Positions 15,695 to 23,505 of a DNA stretch of 25,318 nt are shown here, piece by piece. The DNA is from CAZCBJ01 sp964496705 (GTDB taxonomy: Bacteria > Chloroflexota > Anaerolineae > Anaerolineales > Anaerolineaceae): positions 1-25,318 of the forward strand of contig CAZCBJ010000035.1 of NCBI GenBank assembly GCA_964496705.1, written 5' to 3'. The translations under genes and the position numbers were made by a program. The first letter of the stretch is position 1, and every line of letters starts with the position of its first letter. The notes under the pieces are model-generated. The model did not search any database and had not been told where the DNA came from. It was given only the letters and a program-made list of their open reading frames with translations.

Positions 15695-15892
15695 ATGAAA
15701 ATCAATGAATCATCCACTGATCGCATTATCCGCGTCATCCTCGGCATCGTCTTGCTGGTTTTGGGTTGGGCCGGGATTGTCACCGGCGGGTTTGGCGTCT
15801 TTCTCAAATGGTTTGGTTTCATTCCGCTGCTGACCGGCATTGTTGGCTTTTGCCCGCTCTACGCGCTGCTCAATATGCGCACCAACAAGTAA
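15695..15892 (+). CDS. DUF2892 (YgaP-like transmembrane) small membrane protein
   Basis: This 65-residue protein has two transmembrane helices. It shows the DUF2892 pattern: N-terminal MKINESSTDRIIRVILGIVLLVLG, a Gly-rich turn, then IPLLTGIVGFCPLYALLNM with the conserved CPLY. AAAGGAG with a seven- to eight-base spacing fixes the ATG at 15695. An upstream extension has no such signal. Members often sit beside or fuse to rhodanese or redox domains and act in the inner membrane by unknown means. It lies upstream of a thioredoxin carrying a related tail. Confidence 0.85.
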   Translation: MKINESSTDRIIRVILGIVLLVLGWAGIVTGGFGVFLKWFGFIPLLTGIVGFCPLYALLNMRTNK

Positions 15893-15922
15893 TCCATTTT
15901 CACTTTTTCTGAAAAACTTACC

Positions 15923-15958
15923 AATCGCATGACAAGGGGCGCCCCTTGTCATGCGATT
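15923..15958 (+). terminator. 36-bp perfect palindrome, terminator-like
   Basis: AATCGCATGACAAGGGGC (15923-15940) is immediately followed by its exact reverse complement (15941-15958) and then TTTC. As RNA it forms a long stem with a tight GC-rich tip, which would suit termination after the DUF2892 gene. The T run is short. It ends 18 bases before the thioredoxin start, so it could also shape that leader or bind a protein as DNA. Confidence 0.65.
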
Positions 15959-15976
15959 TCTATCGCGGAGAGGCAC

Positions 15977-16495
15977 ATGAACAAAGCAGAATTTATGCAC
16001 AAACTATCCCAATCCACCACGCCGGTGGTGGCATATTTCTGGGCGCCGTGGTGCGGACCCTGCCGGGCGATGGCGCCCGCCTTGAAACAAGTGACCGAAA
16101 AATATGCCGGGCAGGTGGAGTTAATTAAAATTAACGCCGATGAACATCCGGATTTGGTGCGCGAGCTGGGAGTGCTGGGCATCCCCACCCTGATCGGCTA
16201 CCGGCACGGTCGCCTGGTGCTGCGGCGCACCGGCGCGCAGCCGCTTGAGTCGCTGGATATCTTCTTTGGCGCAGTGCTGACCGGGGACGGCGCCGTGACC
16301 CTGCCGATTTCACCGCTGAACCGCATCCTGCGCCTGGGCAGCTCGGCAGTGCTGGCGGCGGCGGGGCTGCTCAGCGGGCCTTCCTGGGTGCTGCTGGCGG
16401 TCAGCGGATTGCTGCTGTTCAGCGCGGTGTATGATCGCTGCCCGCTTTACCGCGCTTTGGCGCCGCGCGTTCAGGCCTGGTTCAGGCGTTCATGA
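15977..16495 (+). CDS. Thioredoxin domain fused to DUF2892-like membrane tail
   Basis: The protein has 172 residues. Residues 1-105 form a thioredoxin fold with the active-site WCGPC at about 24-28 and the cis-proline GIPTLIGYRHG. Residues about 112-172 hold PLNRILRLGSSAVLAAAGLLSG, a second hydrophobic helix, and YDRCPLYRAL, which matches the CPLY end of DUF2892. The fusion would tether a cytoplasmic-facing or exposed thioredoxin to the membrane. GGAGAGG before the ATG at 15977 supports this start over an in-frame ATG at 15929 inside the palindrome. A disulfide-exchange role is inferred from the intact Cys pair. Confidence 0.85.
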   Translation: MNKAEFMHKLSQSTTPVVAYFWAPWCGPCRAMAPALKQVTEKYAGQVELIKINADEHPDLVRELGVLGIPTLIGYRHGRLVLRRTGAQPLESLDIFFGAVLTGDGAVTLPISPLNRILRLGSSAVLAAAGLLSGPSWVLLAVSGLLLFSAVYDRCPLYRALAPRVQAWFRRS

Positions 16496-16521
16496 ACCCC
16501 GGTACACCTTGTACATTCCTT

Positions 16522-16549
16522 TTGCAAATCACCAATGAAATATTAACAT
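16522..16549 (+). promoter_or_regulatory. Candidate sigma70-type promoter for the site-2 protease gene
   Basis: TTGCAA (16522-16527) and TAACAT (16544-16549) have a 16-base spacer, with four of six consensus matches in each box. The leader would be about 70 bases. The call is weak and rests only on these boxes in an AT-rich gap. Confidence 0.28.
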
Positions 16550-16623
16550 TAATGTGTCAGAATAAATTTATGCAAGACGAGCAGTGTTGATCCGGTTTTA
16601 CAGATAGAAATGGAGGTGTACCC

Positions 16624-17721
16624 ATGAAATGGTCCTGGAGATTGGCGCGAATTGCCAATATAGATGTGAATGTCCATATCACTTTCCTGATGCTGGTCGG
16701 CTGGGTGGCGGTCAGCTTCTGGCTAAGCAGCCGCAACCTGGACGCGGTCATCGGCGGGGTGGGGTTCCTGTTGGCGCTGTTTGGCTCGGTGCTGCTGCAT
16801 GAATTTGGGCACGCGCTCAGCGCGCGGCGTTACGGAATTAAAACCCGCGACATCACCCTGCTGCCGATTGGCGGCCTGGCGCGCCTCGAGCGCATGCCCG
16901 ACAAGCCGCTTGAAGAATTGTGGGTTGCGCTGGCCGGGCCGGCGGTCAATCTGGTCATCGCCGGGGTGCTGTTTGCGGTCTTGCTGCTCACCAACAGCCT
17001 GCAGCCGTTGAACAGCCTGAGCCTCACGCAGGGCAACTTCCTTGAGCGCCTGATGAGCGCCAACCTGATCCTGCTGGCCTTCAACCTGATCCCGGCCTTC
17101 CCGATGGACGGCGGGCGGGTGGTGCGTGCGCTGCTGGCCACCCGGCTGGAATACACCCGCGCCACGCAGATTGCCGCTTCGCTGGGGCAGGGCATCGCCG
17201 TGATCCTGGCCTTCATCGGCTTGTTTGGCAACATCTTCCTGCTCTTCATCGCCTTCTTTGTGTGGATTGGCGCATCGCAGGAAGCCAGCATGGTGCAGAT
17301 GAAATCCGCGCTCGGCGGCATCCCGGTCAACCGGGCGATGATGACCGAATTCAGCAGTGTGGAGCCGACCGACACGCTGGCTCGATCGGTGGATCTGCTG
17401 CTGGCAGGTTCGCAGCAAGACTTCCCGGTGGTGTCCAATGACAAAGTGGTGGGCTTGCTCTCGCGCCAGGCGCTGCTGCGCAGCCTTGCGCAACACGGCG
17501 AGAACATGCTGGTCTCGCATGTGATGCAAAAAGAGATCAGCACCATCGACTCGGCGCAGATGCTGGATGCGCTCTCGCTGCAGGCTCAGGCCGCTGGGCA
17601 GAATATTCTGCCGGTGGTGCACGACGGCCGCCTGGTGGGTCTGATCAGCATGGAAAACGTGGGCGAGTTTTTGATGGTGCAGCAGGCGCTGGCTGGCCGC
17701 CGGCTGCCGCGGCGTATCTGA
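16624..17721 (+). CDS. Site-2 protease (M50 metalloprotease) with C-terminal CBS pair
   Basis: This 365-residue membrane protein contains the zinc motif HEFGH (59-63) in a transmembrane helix and NLIPAFPMDGGR (about 154-165), whose Asp162 is the third ligand. Both are diagnostic of the rseP/SpoIVFB-like M50 intramembrane proteases. About four to six hydrophobic helices precede residue 225. The rest (about 240-360) has two CBS-type repeats, including VMQKEISTIDSAQMLDAL and LPVVHDGRLVGLISMENV. CBS pairs often sense adenine nucleotides. The substrate is not identifiable, and no anti-sigma factor is adjacent. A GGAGGTG sequence upstream fixes the ATG. A strong terminator follows. Confidence 0.92.
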   Translation: MKWSWRLARIANIDVNVHITFLMLVGWVAVSFWLSSRNLDAVIGGVGFLLALFGSVLLHEFGHALSARRYGIKTRDITLLPIGGLARLERMPDKPLEELWVALAGPAVNLVIAGVLFAVLLLTNSLQPLNSLSLTQGNFLERLMSANLILLAFNLIPAFPMDGGRVVRALLATRLEYTRATQIAASLGQGIAVILAFIGLFGNIFLLFIAFFVWIGASQEASMVQMKSALGGIPVNRAMMTEFSSVEPTDTLARSVDLLLAGSQQDFPVVSNDKVVGLLSRQALLRSLAQHGENMLVSHVMQKEISTIDSAQMLDALSLQAQAAGQNILPVVHDGRLVGLISMENVGEFLMVQQALAGRRLPRRI

Positions 17722-17728
17722 GAAATGC

Positions 17729-17763
17729 GGGGCGGGCTGATTTTGCAGCCCGCCCCATTTTTT
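17729..17763 (+). terminator. Rho-independent terminator
   Basis: An 11-base GC-rich stem (GGGGCGGGCTG, 17729-17739, with its exact complement at 17746-17756) with a six-base loop is followed by ATTTTTT. It lies immediately after the protease stop and between convergent genes. On the minus strand AAAT-rich sequence follows, so it may act weakly in both directions. Confidence 0.92.
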
Positions 17764-19030
17764 ACAGTTTGATTGTTTCCGGTGAAAGGATGGTGCCGTC
17801 GGGCAGGGTGACGTTCTTGGCCACGGTTACAATTCCGTCGCGCACCACCCAATCGCCGCCGTCGTGATCGAAGCCGCGCGGGAAGGGCTTGATCACCACC
17901 CCCTTGCCGATGCGCGCGTTTTTATCGATGATCGCGCCCTGGATGGTGGTCTCGGGGCCAATGCCCACCGGCAGGCGGTTCTGGCTGCCGGGGTCATAGT
18001 AGTCGGCGCCCATCAACACGCTGTCGGTAATCTTCACCGCAGCGCCGATTTGGCTGCGCACGCCAATCACCGAGCGCTCGATGACCGCATCGTGGATGGT
18101 GCAGCCTTCGGTCAGCAGCACCTCGGTGAGCGAAGAATTCTGGATGATTGAGCCGGGCAGGAAGCGCGAGCGCGAGTAGATGGGGCGTTCCAGATCCCAG
18201 AAGTTGAAGGGCGGGGCGGGCAGGGTCAGCGCCAGGTTGGTGTCATAGAACGAGCGGACGGTGCCGATGTCCACCCAGTAACCGCCGAAGTTGTAGCCGA
18301 AGACGCCGTACTGGTTGATGCAATTGGGGATGATGTGGTTGCCGAAATCGTCCAAATCGGGAAATTTTTCCAGAATCTCGACCAGTTTGGCGGTATCAAA
18401 CATGTAGATGCCCATCGAGCCCAGGAAGGGTTTCGCCGAACCCTCCTCGCTGACCATTTCGTCTTGCAGGGCGGGATCCTTTGGTTTTTCAGCGAAGCGT
18501 GTGATGCGGTGGTTGGCATCCGCCTTGAGGATTCCAAGTCGGGGAGCATCCTCGCGGGGTACCGGCTGAACAGCGACAGTGATGTCGGCCTTATTGTCCC
18601 AGTGGAATTGGGCCATGCGGGCGTAATCCATGCGGTAAAGATGGTCGCCGGAGAGGATCAGCACGTACTTGGCGCGCGTGGATTGGATCTCGAAGATCTG
18701 TTTGCGCACCGCGTCGGCGGTGCCCTGGTACCAGTCTGAGCCGGACATGGTCTGCTCGGCGGCCGCCCAGATTTGCACATAGCCGGTGTGGAAGGGGTCA
18801 AACTGATAGGTGTTGGTGATGTGGCGGTGCAGTGAGACCGAATTGAACTGGGTCAGCACGGCGATCTGAAAAATGTGTGAATTGATGCAATTGCTGATGG
18901 GGATGTCAATCAGCCGATATTTTCCGGCGATGGGCACAGCCGGTTTGGAGCGCAATTTGGTCAGCGGGTAGAGGCGCGCGCCCCGCCCACCGCCCATGAT
19001 GACAGCCAGAATATCTTCTCGGGATGGCAT
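17762..19030 (-). CDS. glgC: Glucose-1-phosphate adenylyltransferase (ADP-glucose pyrophosphorylase)
   Basis: This 422-residue protein makes ADP-glucose from ATP and glucose-1-phosphate for glycogen synthesis. Signatures in order are MGGGRGARLYPLTKLRSKPAVPIAGKYRLIDIPISNC (about 12-48), WYQGTADAVRK, the sugar-binding LSGDHLYRMDY, FAEKPKDP, GSMGIYMF, GGYWVDIGTVRSFYDTNL, and a C-terminal beta-helix (SIIQNSSLTEVLLTEGC onward). The start MPSREDILAV has AAGGAG eight bases upstream. An in-frame upstream start would add 66 residues unlike any GlgC. It is divergent from the GntR gene. No other glycogen genes are in the window. Confidence 0.94.
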   Translation of the reverse strand: MPSREDILAVIMGGGRGARLYPLTKLRSKPAVPIAGKYRLIDIPISNCINSHIFQIAVLTQFNSVSLHRHITNTYQFDPFHTGYVQIWAAAEQTMSGSDWYQGTADAVRKQIFEIQSTRAKYVLILSGDHLYRMDYARMAQFHWDNKADITVAVQPVPREDAPRLGILKADANHRITRFAEKPKDPALQDEMVSEEGSAKPFLGSMGIYMFDTAKLVEILEKFPDLDDFGNHIIPNCINQYGVFGYNFGGYWVDIGTVRSFYDTNLALTLPAPPFNFWDLERPIYSRSRFLPGSIIQNSSLTEVLLTEGCTIHDAVIERSVIGVRSQIGAAVKITDSVLMGADYYDPGSQNRLPVGIGPETTIQGAIIDKNARIGKGVVIKPFPRGFDHDGGDWVVRDGIVTVAKNVTLPDGTILSPETIKL

Positions 19031-19176
19031 AAGTTTTCTCCTTCCGGGCAAGAGAGGATCAATTGAGGATACTGCGTGGGAATCTCTACTTATTGATTGT
19101 AATGGATTATCGAAAAAAAGAAAGGATGAATTTTTACACAAATGAGGATGTAGGCTGATTTTTTTTTCGAAACCAC

Positions 19177-19204
19177 TTGACTCCGGCCACAAAGGGGCTA
19201 TAAT
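19177..19204 (+). promoter_or_regulatory. Strong sigma70-type promoter for the GntR gene
   Basis: TTGACT (19177-19182) and TATAAT (19199-19204) are separated by 16 bases. With one mismatch in the -35 and none in the -10, it is the best promoter in the window. Expected transcription start is around 19211, inside the palindrome at 19209-19227. No ribosome binding site precedes the ATG at 19243. Confidence 0.8.
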
Positions 19205-19208
19205 AACA

Positions 19209-19227
19209 TGTAATAACCAGTTATACA
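19209..19227. promoter_or_regulatory. Operator-like palindrome at the GntR transcription start
   Basis: TGTAATAACCAGTTATACA is an almost symmetric site (ATAAC-CA-GTTAT core, TGTA / TACA flanks with one extra base on the left). It begins five bases after the -10 box. GntR/HutC regulators commonly repress their own genes from such AT-rich palindromes, so autoregulation is inferred. Confidence 0.5.
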
Positions 19228-19242
19228 TCCCCTTGCGCTACA

Positions 19243-19968
19243 ATGGAAGTCATCCAAAAAGAATCTGCTGTTCCCCTGCACGCGCAGTTGGCTGAGTTGT
19301 TGCGAACCCAGATTCGACACAATCAGCTCCAGCCTGGCGACCAGCTCCCCTCAGAACGCGAGCTGTGCGAGCAATTCAGCATCAGCCGCATCACGGTGCG
19401 CAAAGCGCTCAGCACACTGACCCAGGAAGGCCTGGTTTATTCCACCGTCGGCAAGGGCAGTTATGTTTCGGTCGCCCGGCTGCGCGAAGAGCTGCAGCCG
19501 TTGAGCAGTTTTACCCAGGATATGCAGCGGCGCGGCATGCATCCAACCAGCAAGGTGCTGCAAGCCCAGGTGCTCCCGGCGGACGAAGATTGCGCTGCGC
19601 GCTTGCTGGTGCCAGCCGGCAGCGAGGTGGTGCGCTTGAGCCGCCTGCGCCTGGCAGACGGGCTGCCGATTGCCGTCCAGCTCTCCTACCTGCCGCACAA
19701 TCTCTGCCCGGACTTGCTGCGCTATGACTTTGCCACCCGCTCGCTGTTCGAAGTGCTGCGCAATGATTATCGCCTGCAGCTCACCCGCGCCAGCACGGTC
19801 ATCCGCGCTGCGCTGGCCTTACCGTCAGACGCGCGTCTGTTGAAATTGTCCCTTCCGGCGGCTGTGTTGATCAGCGAGCAGACCACGTCTCTGGAAAACG
19901 GCGCGATCATCGAATACGCCCAATCAATTTTCCATGGTGAACGCTACCAGCTTTACCTGCACGCTTAG
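19243..19968 (+). CDS. GntR-family transcriptional regulator, HutC subfamily (UTRA domain)
   Basis: This 241-residue protein has an N-terminal winged helix-turn-helix (about 8-75): PLHAQLAELLRTQI, LQPGDQLPSERELCEQFSISRITVRKALSTLTQEGLV and the GKGSYV wing. A UTRA effector domain follows (about 90-238), with FTQDMQRRGM, the LSRLRLADGLPIAVQLSYLP segment and the ending EYAQSIFHGERYQLYL. Such regulators sense a sugar or sugar phosphate and repress transport and catabolic genes. It stands directly upstream of the ABC transporter and GH4 operon, so those genes are its probable targets. The operator-like palindrome overlaps its own transcription start. Confidence 0.9.
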   Translation: MEVIQKESAVPLHAQLAELLRTQIRHNQLQPGDQLPSERELCEQFSISRITVRKALSTLTQEGLVYSTVGKGSYVSVARLREELQPLSSFTQDMQRRGMHPTSKVLQAQVLPADEDCAARLLVPAGSEVVRLSRLRLADGLPIAVQLSYLPHNLCPDLLRYDFATRSLFEVLRNDYRLQLTRASTVIRAALALPSDARLLKLSLPAAVLISEQTTSLENGAIIEYAQSIFHGERYQLYLHA

Positions 19969-20073
19969 GCGCGTGAAAGGAGGAGAAATCGCCCATCCAA
20001 CGCCCATCGTTTTACAAGTTCAAACTATCTGCAAATCCCTTTTTCACCCACATCCAACAGAGAGGAAGAAACC

Positions 20074-21486
20074 ATGACCGATCAGAAACAAACCAAAATG
20101 AGCCGCAGGGACTTTTTGCGGCTGGCCGGATTGGTTGGCGCGGGCGCCGTCTTGACCGCCTGCCAACCCAAGGCCACCCCGGCAGCGGAAAAGCCGGCTG
20201 AAGAGAAGCCCGCCGAGGAAAAACCGGCTGCCGAGGAAGTGACCATTTCCTGGTGGAACCAGTTCTCCACACCGCTGTGCCAGGATATGTTTCCCAAGAT
20301 TGTGAACGATTTCCAGTCCAAGAATCCGGGCATCAAAGTGGAATTCGAGATCACCGGCGGCCCTCCCGGCGGCGGTGATTACGTGGAAGTGCTGATGGCG
20401 CGCATTGCGGCTGGTAATCCGCCGGATTCGATTACGCTCTGGTCGCCGCCCAGCGAATTTGGCGCGCGCGGCGCGTTAATGGCCATCGATAACCTGATGG
20501 CTTCGGCTGCCATGGCCAAGGCGGATGCCTTCTTCGAAGGCCCGATCAATTCCTGCATGTTCAAGGGCGCCACCTACGGCCTGCCGGCTTCGGCTGGCGC
20601 GGGCAGCATTTTCTACAACAAGGCCATGTTGGAAGAAGCCGGTTTCTCCTCCGCCCGGGCAGATTTCCCCACCACCTGGGACGGCATCTGGGATATGGCG
20701 ATGAAGTTCAACAAGAAAGACGCCTCCGGTGCGGTCACCCAGGCCGGCTTTGTCCCCTGGACTCAGCCCTGGCTGCGCCCGGTGTGGAGCGTGCTGGCTG
20801 GCGGTCAGTTCTTCTCCGGCAAGGATTTGAAATACTTCATCAACTCCGAAGAGAACATCGCGCTGTATGAGTGGTACGTCAAATGGCTGGATGAGCACTT
20901 CGGCGGCGATATCGAAGCCTTCAACCTGGCGGCGGCCTGGGGCGATGTCTATCCGGATACTGCCTTCAACCTGGGCCAGGCGGCCATCGATATGTCCGGC
21001 GCCTGGGCGCCCACCGACGCGGCCATCCCCTTTGAGTTCGATGTTGCCAAATTCCCCGTCGGACCCAAAGGCACCAAATCCGTCACCGGCTTCTGGCCCA
21101 ACTGGTTCTCAATGCCCAAGGGTGTTAAGAATGTCAATCAGGGCTTCCTGTTCACCGAGTACATGTGCACCGAGGGTTGGGTGCGCTGGTACGTCGAAGG
21201 CACGATGGACACCCCCGCCTGGAAAGCGGCTCCGCCTGACATTTACACCAAGGCAGTTGAGGATAAATTCGGCACCGAGCGCGCCAAGGATTTCCACTCC
21301 TTCTACTTTGAATACCTCAATGACACCGCGGAAATGTGGACCTCGCCCATCGAGGGCTTCGCATCCGACACTGTTGGTCAGGCGCAGGATGAAATCCTGC
21401 ACAAGACCAAGAGCGTGGCCCAGGCGTTGACTGAAGCGCAGGACCTGGTGACCGCCAAGCTGGCCGAAATGCTGGCCGGCGCCTGA
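20074..21486 (+). CDS. ABC transporter sugar-binding lipoprotein (family 1 solute-binding protein)
   Basis: This is a 470-residue extracytoplasmic protein. Its leader has a twin-arginine motif (SRRDFLRLAG, 10-19) and a lipobox ending in LTAC (Cys30), so it is probably Tat-exported and lipid-anchored. A low-complexity tether of repeated AEEKP follows (about 36-52), then a carbohydrate-binding SBP fold: ISWWNQFSTP, a typical VEVLMARIAAGNPPD segment, FYNKAMLEEAGF, and TTWDGIWDMAMKF. The two permeases downstream confirm a CUT1-type importer. AGAGAGGAAG precedes the ATG. The ligand is unknown. The GH4 gene in the operon suggests a glycoside or disaccharide. Confidence 0.92.
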   Translation: MTDQKQTKMSRRDFLRLAGLVGAGAVLTACQPKATPAAEKPAEEKPAEEKPAAEEVTISWWNQFSTPLCQDMFPKIVNDFQSKNPGIKVEFEITGGPPGGGDYVEVLMARIAAGNPPDSITLWSPPSEFGARGALMAIDNLMASAAMAKADAFFEGPINSCMFKGATYGLPASAGAGSIFYNKAMLEEAGFSSARADFPTTWDGIWDMAMKFNKKDASGAVTQAGFVPWTQPWLRPVWSVLAGGQFFSGKDLKYFINSEENIALYEWYVKWLDEHFGGDIEAFNLAAAWGDVYPDTAFNLGQAAIDMSGAWAPTDAAIPFEFDVAKFPVGPKGTKSVTGFWPNWFSMPKGVKNVNQGFLFTEYMCTEGWVRWYVEGTMDTPAWKAAPPDIYTKAVEDKFGTERAKDFHSFYFEYLNDTAEMWTSPIEGFASDTVGQAQDEILHKTKSVAQALTEAQDLVTAKLAEMLAGA

Positions 21487-21520
21487 TCCGCTTTTGCGAC
21501 CCATCTTTTCAATTGTTGGT

Positions 21521-21548
21521 GCAGGGGCGGCGCGTTTGCCGCCCCTGC
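21521..21548 (+). terminator. Intercistronic hairpin after the binding-protein gene
   Basis: An 11-base stem (GCAGGGGCGGC / GCCGCCCCTGC) with a six-base loop lies 34 bases after the stop, with no T run. Such hairpins between a binding protein and its permeases usually stabilise the upstream message or attenuate readthrough, giving more binding protein than permease. Confidence 0.55.
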
Positions 21549-21567
21549 CATAACCTTTGCAAACCCG

Positions 21568-21600
21568 CGAGCCAGCCGCCTCAGGCGGGGTGGTGGCTCG
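21568..21600 (+). other. Second intercistronic stem-loop before the permease gene
   Basis: The outer arms CGAGCCA (21568-21574) and TGGCTCG (21594-21600) enclose an inner CCGCC / GGCGG pair. It ends 15 bases before the permease start and could influence access to the ribosome binding site. Confidence 0.4.
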
Positions 21601-21615
21601 AGACAGGAAGGCAGC

Positions 21616-22569
21616 ATGTCGGAATCAAATCCGCCCATGAATGTGCGCAAACCCTTCTGGCCGCAGATTCACATCAAGCGGCGCACCCAGGAAAGCCTGG
21701 TGGGATACCTGTTCGTATCTCCCTGGATCATCTCGTTGTTGGTCTTCATCGCCTACCCGATGATCGCTTCGTTTTACTTTTCCCTGACCGATTACAACGT
21801 GCTCAACCCGCCCACCTGGGTGGGGTTGGAAAACTTCAACATCATGTTCAACAAAGATCCGTTGTACTGGAAATCGGTGACCAACACGCTGTATTATGTG
21901 GCCTTCAGCGTGCCGCTGGGGTTGATGGTGGGGTTGGTGCTGGCTATGCTGCTCAACCAGAAAATTGGCGGGATCGGCATCTACCGCACCATCTATTACC
22001 TGCCCGGGCTGGTGCCGGCGGTGGCTGCCACGCTGCTCTGGATGGTACTGCTGGATCCGCAGCGCGGGTTGGTCAATGAATTTCTCGGGTTATTCGGCAT
22101 TGCCAAGCTCGGCTGGCTGCGCAGCGCGGTGTGGTCCAAGCCAGCGCTGATTCTCATGTCCTTGTGGGGCGGGTCGGGCAGTTCGATGATCATCTTCCTG
22201 GCCGCGCTCAAGGAAATTCCGCAGAGCTTGCACGAAGCGGCGATGATTGACGGCGCCTCTTCACCTCAGCGCTTCTGGAATGTGACCATTCCAATGATCT
22301 CACCCACCATCCTGTTCAACCTGATCATGGGCATCATCGGCTCGTTCCAGGTGTTCGCCAGCGCGTTTGTGGCCGGAGGCAGCGGGGCGGGCGCGCTGAA
22401 TTCGATGCTGATGTATATGCTGCACCTCTACCGTTACGCGTTCCGTTATTTCAACATGGGCTACGCTTCAGCCATGGCCCTGGTGATGTTCCTGGTGCTT
22501 GTAGCGGTCACCATGCTGGTGATTCGTTCATCTTCGCAGTGGGTCTATTATGAGACCCTGGTGCGTTAG
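21616..22569 (+). CDS. ABC sugar transporter permease (MalF/UgpA-like)
   Basis: This 317-residue inner-membrane protein has about six transmembrane helices. It shows the permease coupling motif EAAMIDGASSPQRFWNVTIPMISP (EAA-x3-G-x9-I-x-LP type), which docks on the ATPase. The N-terminal VGYLFVSPWIISLLVFIAYPMIASFYFSLTDYN is typical of the first CUT1 permease. GGAAGG before the ATG supports the start. It pairs with the next gene to form the import channel. Confidence 0.93.
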   Translation: MSESNPPMNVRKPFWPQIHIKRRTQESLVGYLFVSPWIISLLVFIAYPMIASFYFSLTDYNVLNPPTWVGLENFNIMFNKDPLYWKSVTNTLYYVAFSVPLGLMVGLVLAMLLNQKIGGIGIYRTIYYLPGLVPAVAATLLWMVLLDPQRGLVNEFLGLFGIAKLGWLRSAVWSKPALILMSLWGGSGSSMIIFLAALKEIPQSLHEAAMIDGASSPQRFWNVTIPMISPTILFNLIMGIIGSFQVFASAFVAGGSGAGALNSMLMYMLHLYRYAFRYFNMGYASAMALVMFLVLVAVTMLVIRSSSQWVYYETLVR

Positions 22570-22581
22570 GAGGCAGATACC

Positions 22582-23472
22582 ATGACAACCACGACCATCG
22601 GCAACCTGACCACCGAGCAACTGCGCCAGCGCAAGTGGTGGCGCAATTTCTTGCGCCTTTCCATCTCGCATACCATCCTGGTGATCACCTCGATGTTGTT
22701 CCTGATCCCCTTCCTGTGGCTGGTGATCACCTCGCTCAAGCCGATTGACCAGGTGTTCACCGACCCGCCCATCTGGATCCCCAATCCGATTATTTGGCGC
22801 AATTATGTGGATGCGCTGACCATGCCGGCCTTCCCCTTTCTGCGCCTGTTGAAGAATACCTTGTTTTACGTCATCTCCACCACCATCGGCACGGTGGCTT
22901 CATCGGTGATTGTGGCCTACGCCTTCGCGCGCTTGCGCTTTAAGGGGCGCGATGTGTTGTTCGTGATCACTTTGGCGACGATGATGCTGCCCGGCGTGGT
23001 CACCCTCATCCCCACCTACGTGCTTTTCCGCAAGCTGGACTGGGTGGGCAGCTACGCGCCGCTGGTCATCCCGGCTTTCTTTGGCTCGGCTTTCAACATC
23101 TTTCTGCTGCGCCAATTCATGAGCACCATCCCCTATGACCTGACCGACGCGGCTTATGTGGACGGCGCCAATGATTTCACCATTCTATGGCAGATTGTGG
23201 TGCCGCTGATCAAACCGGCGCTGCTGGTCATCGCCGTGTTTAACATCATGTGGGTCTGGAATGACTTCTTCGGCCCGCTGATCTACCTGGACGAAAACAC
23301 CGAGTATCCGCTGATGATGGGCCTCTATGCGTTCCGCACGCGCAACACCATCCAGTGGAATCTGCTGATGGCTTGCACGATGGCCACCTGTTTCCCGCTG
23401 ATCGCCCTGTTTTTCGTGGCGCAGCGCTACTTTATCGAGGGCATCACCCTGACCGGTTTGAAGGGTGTTTGA
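22582..23472 (+). CDS. ABC sugar transporter permease (MalG/UgpE-like)
   Basis: This 296-residue protein has about six transmembrane helices. The N-terminal SMLFLIPFLWLVITSLKP and the coupling motif DAAYVDGANDFTILWQIVVPLIKPAL mark the second CUT1 permease. The ending RYFIEGITLTGLKG is the usual C-terminus of MalG-like proteins. It starts 12 bases after the first permease, with AGGAGG in the gap. No ATP-binding subunit gene follows, so the ATPase must come from elsewhere. Confidence 0.94.
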   Translation: MTTTTIGNLTTEQLRQRKWWRNFLRLSISHTILVITSMLFLIPFLWLVITSLKPIDQVFTDPPIWIPNPIIWRNYVDALTMPAFPFLRLLKNTLFYVISTTIGTVASSVIVAYAFARLRFKGRDVLFVITLATMMLPGVVTLIPTYVLFRKLDWVGSYAPLVIPAFFGSAFNIFLLRQFMSTIPYDLTDAAYVDGANDFTILWQIVVPLIKPALLVIAVFNIMWVWNDFFGPLIYLDENTEYPLMMGLYAFRTRNTIQWNLLMACTMATCFPLIALFFVAQRYFIEGITLTGLKGV

Positions 23473-23505
23473 ACCATAAATCTTTTCGAAAGGAATTTTC
23501 GCTTT

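Noticed and set aside
16546..16555. ACATTAATGT palindrome as a regulator site
   Set aside because: It is too short and AT-rich in an AT-rich gap, and it matches no half-site I can name.
19031..19228. N-terminal extension of GlgC by 66 residues
   Set aside because: The extension is unlike GlgC proteins, and AAGGAG correctly placed before the ATG at 19030 decides the start.
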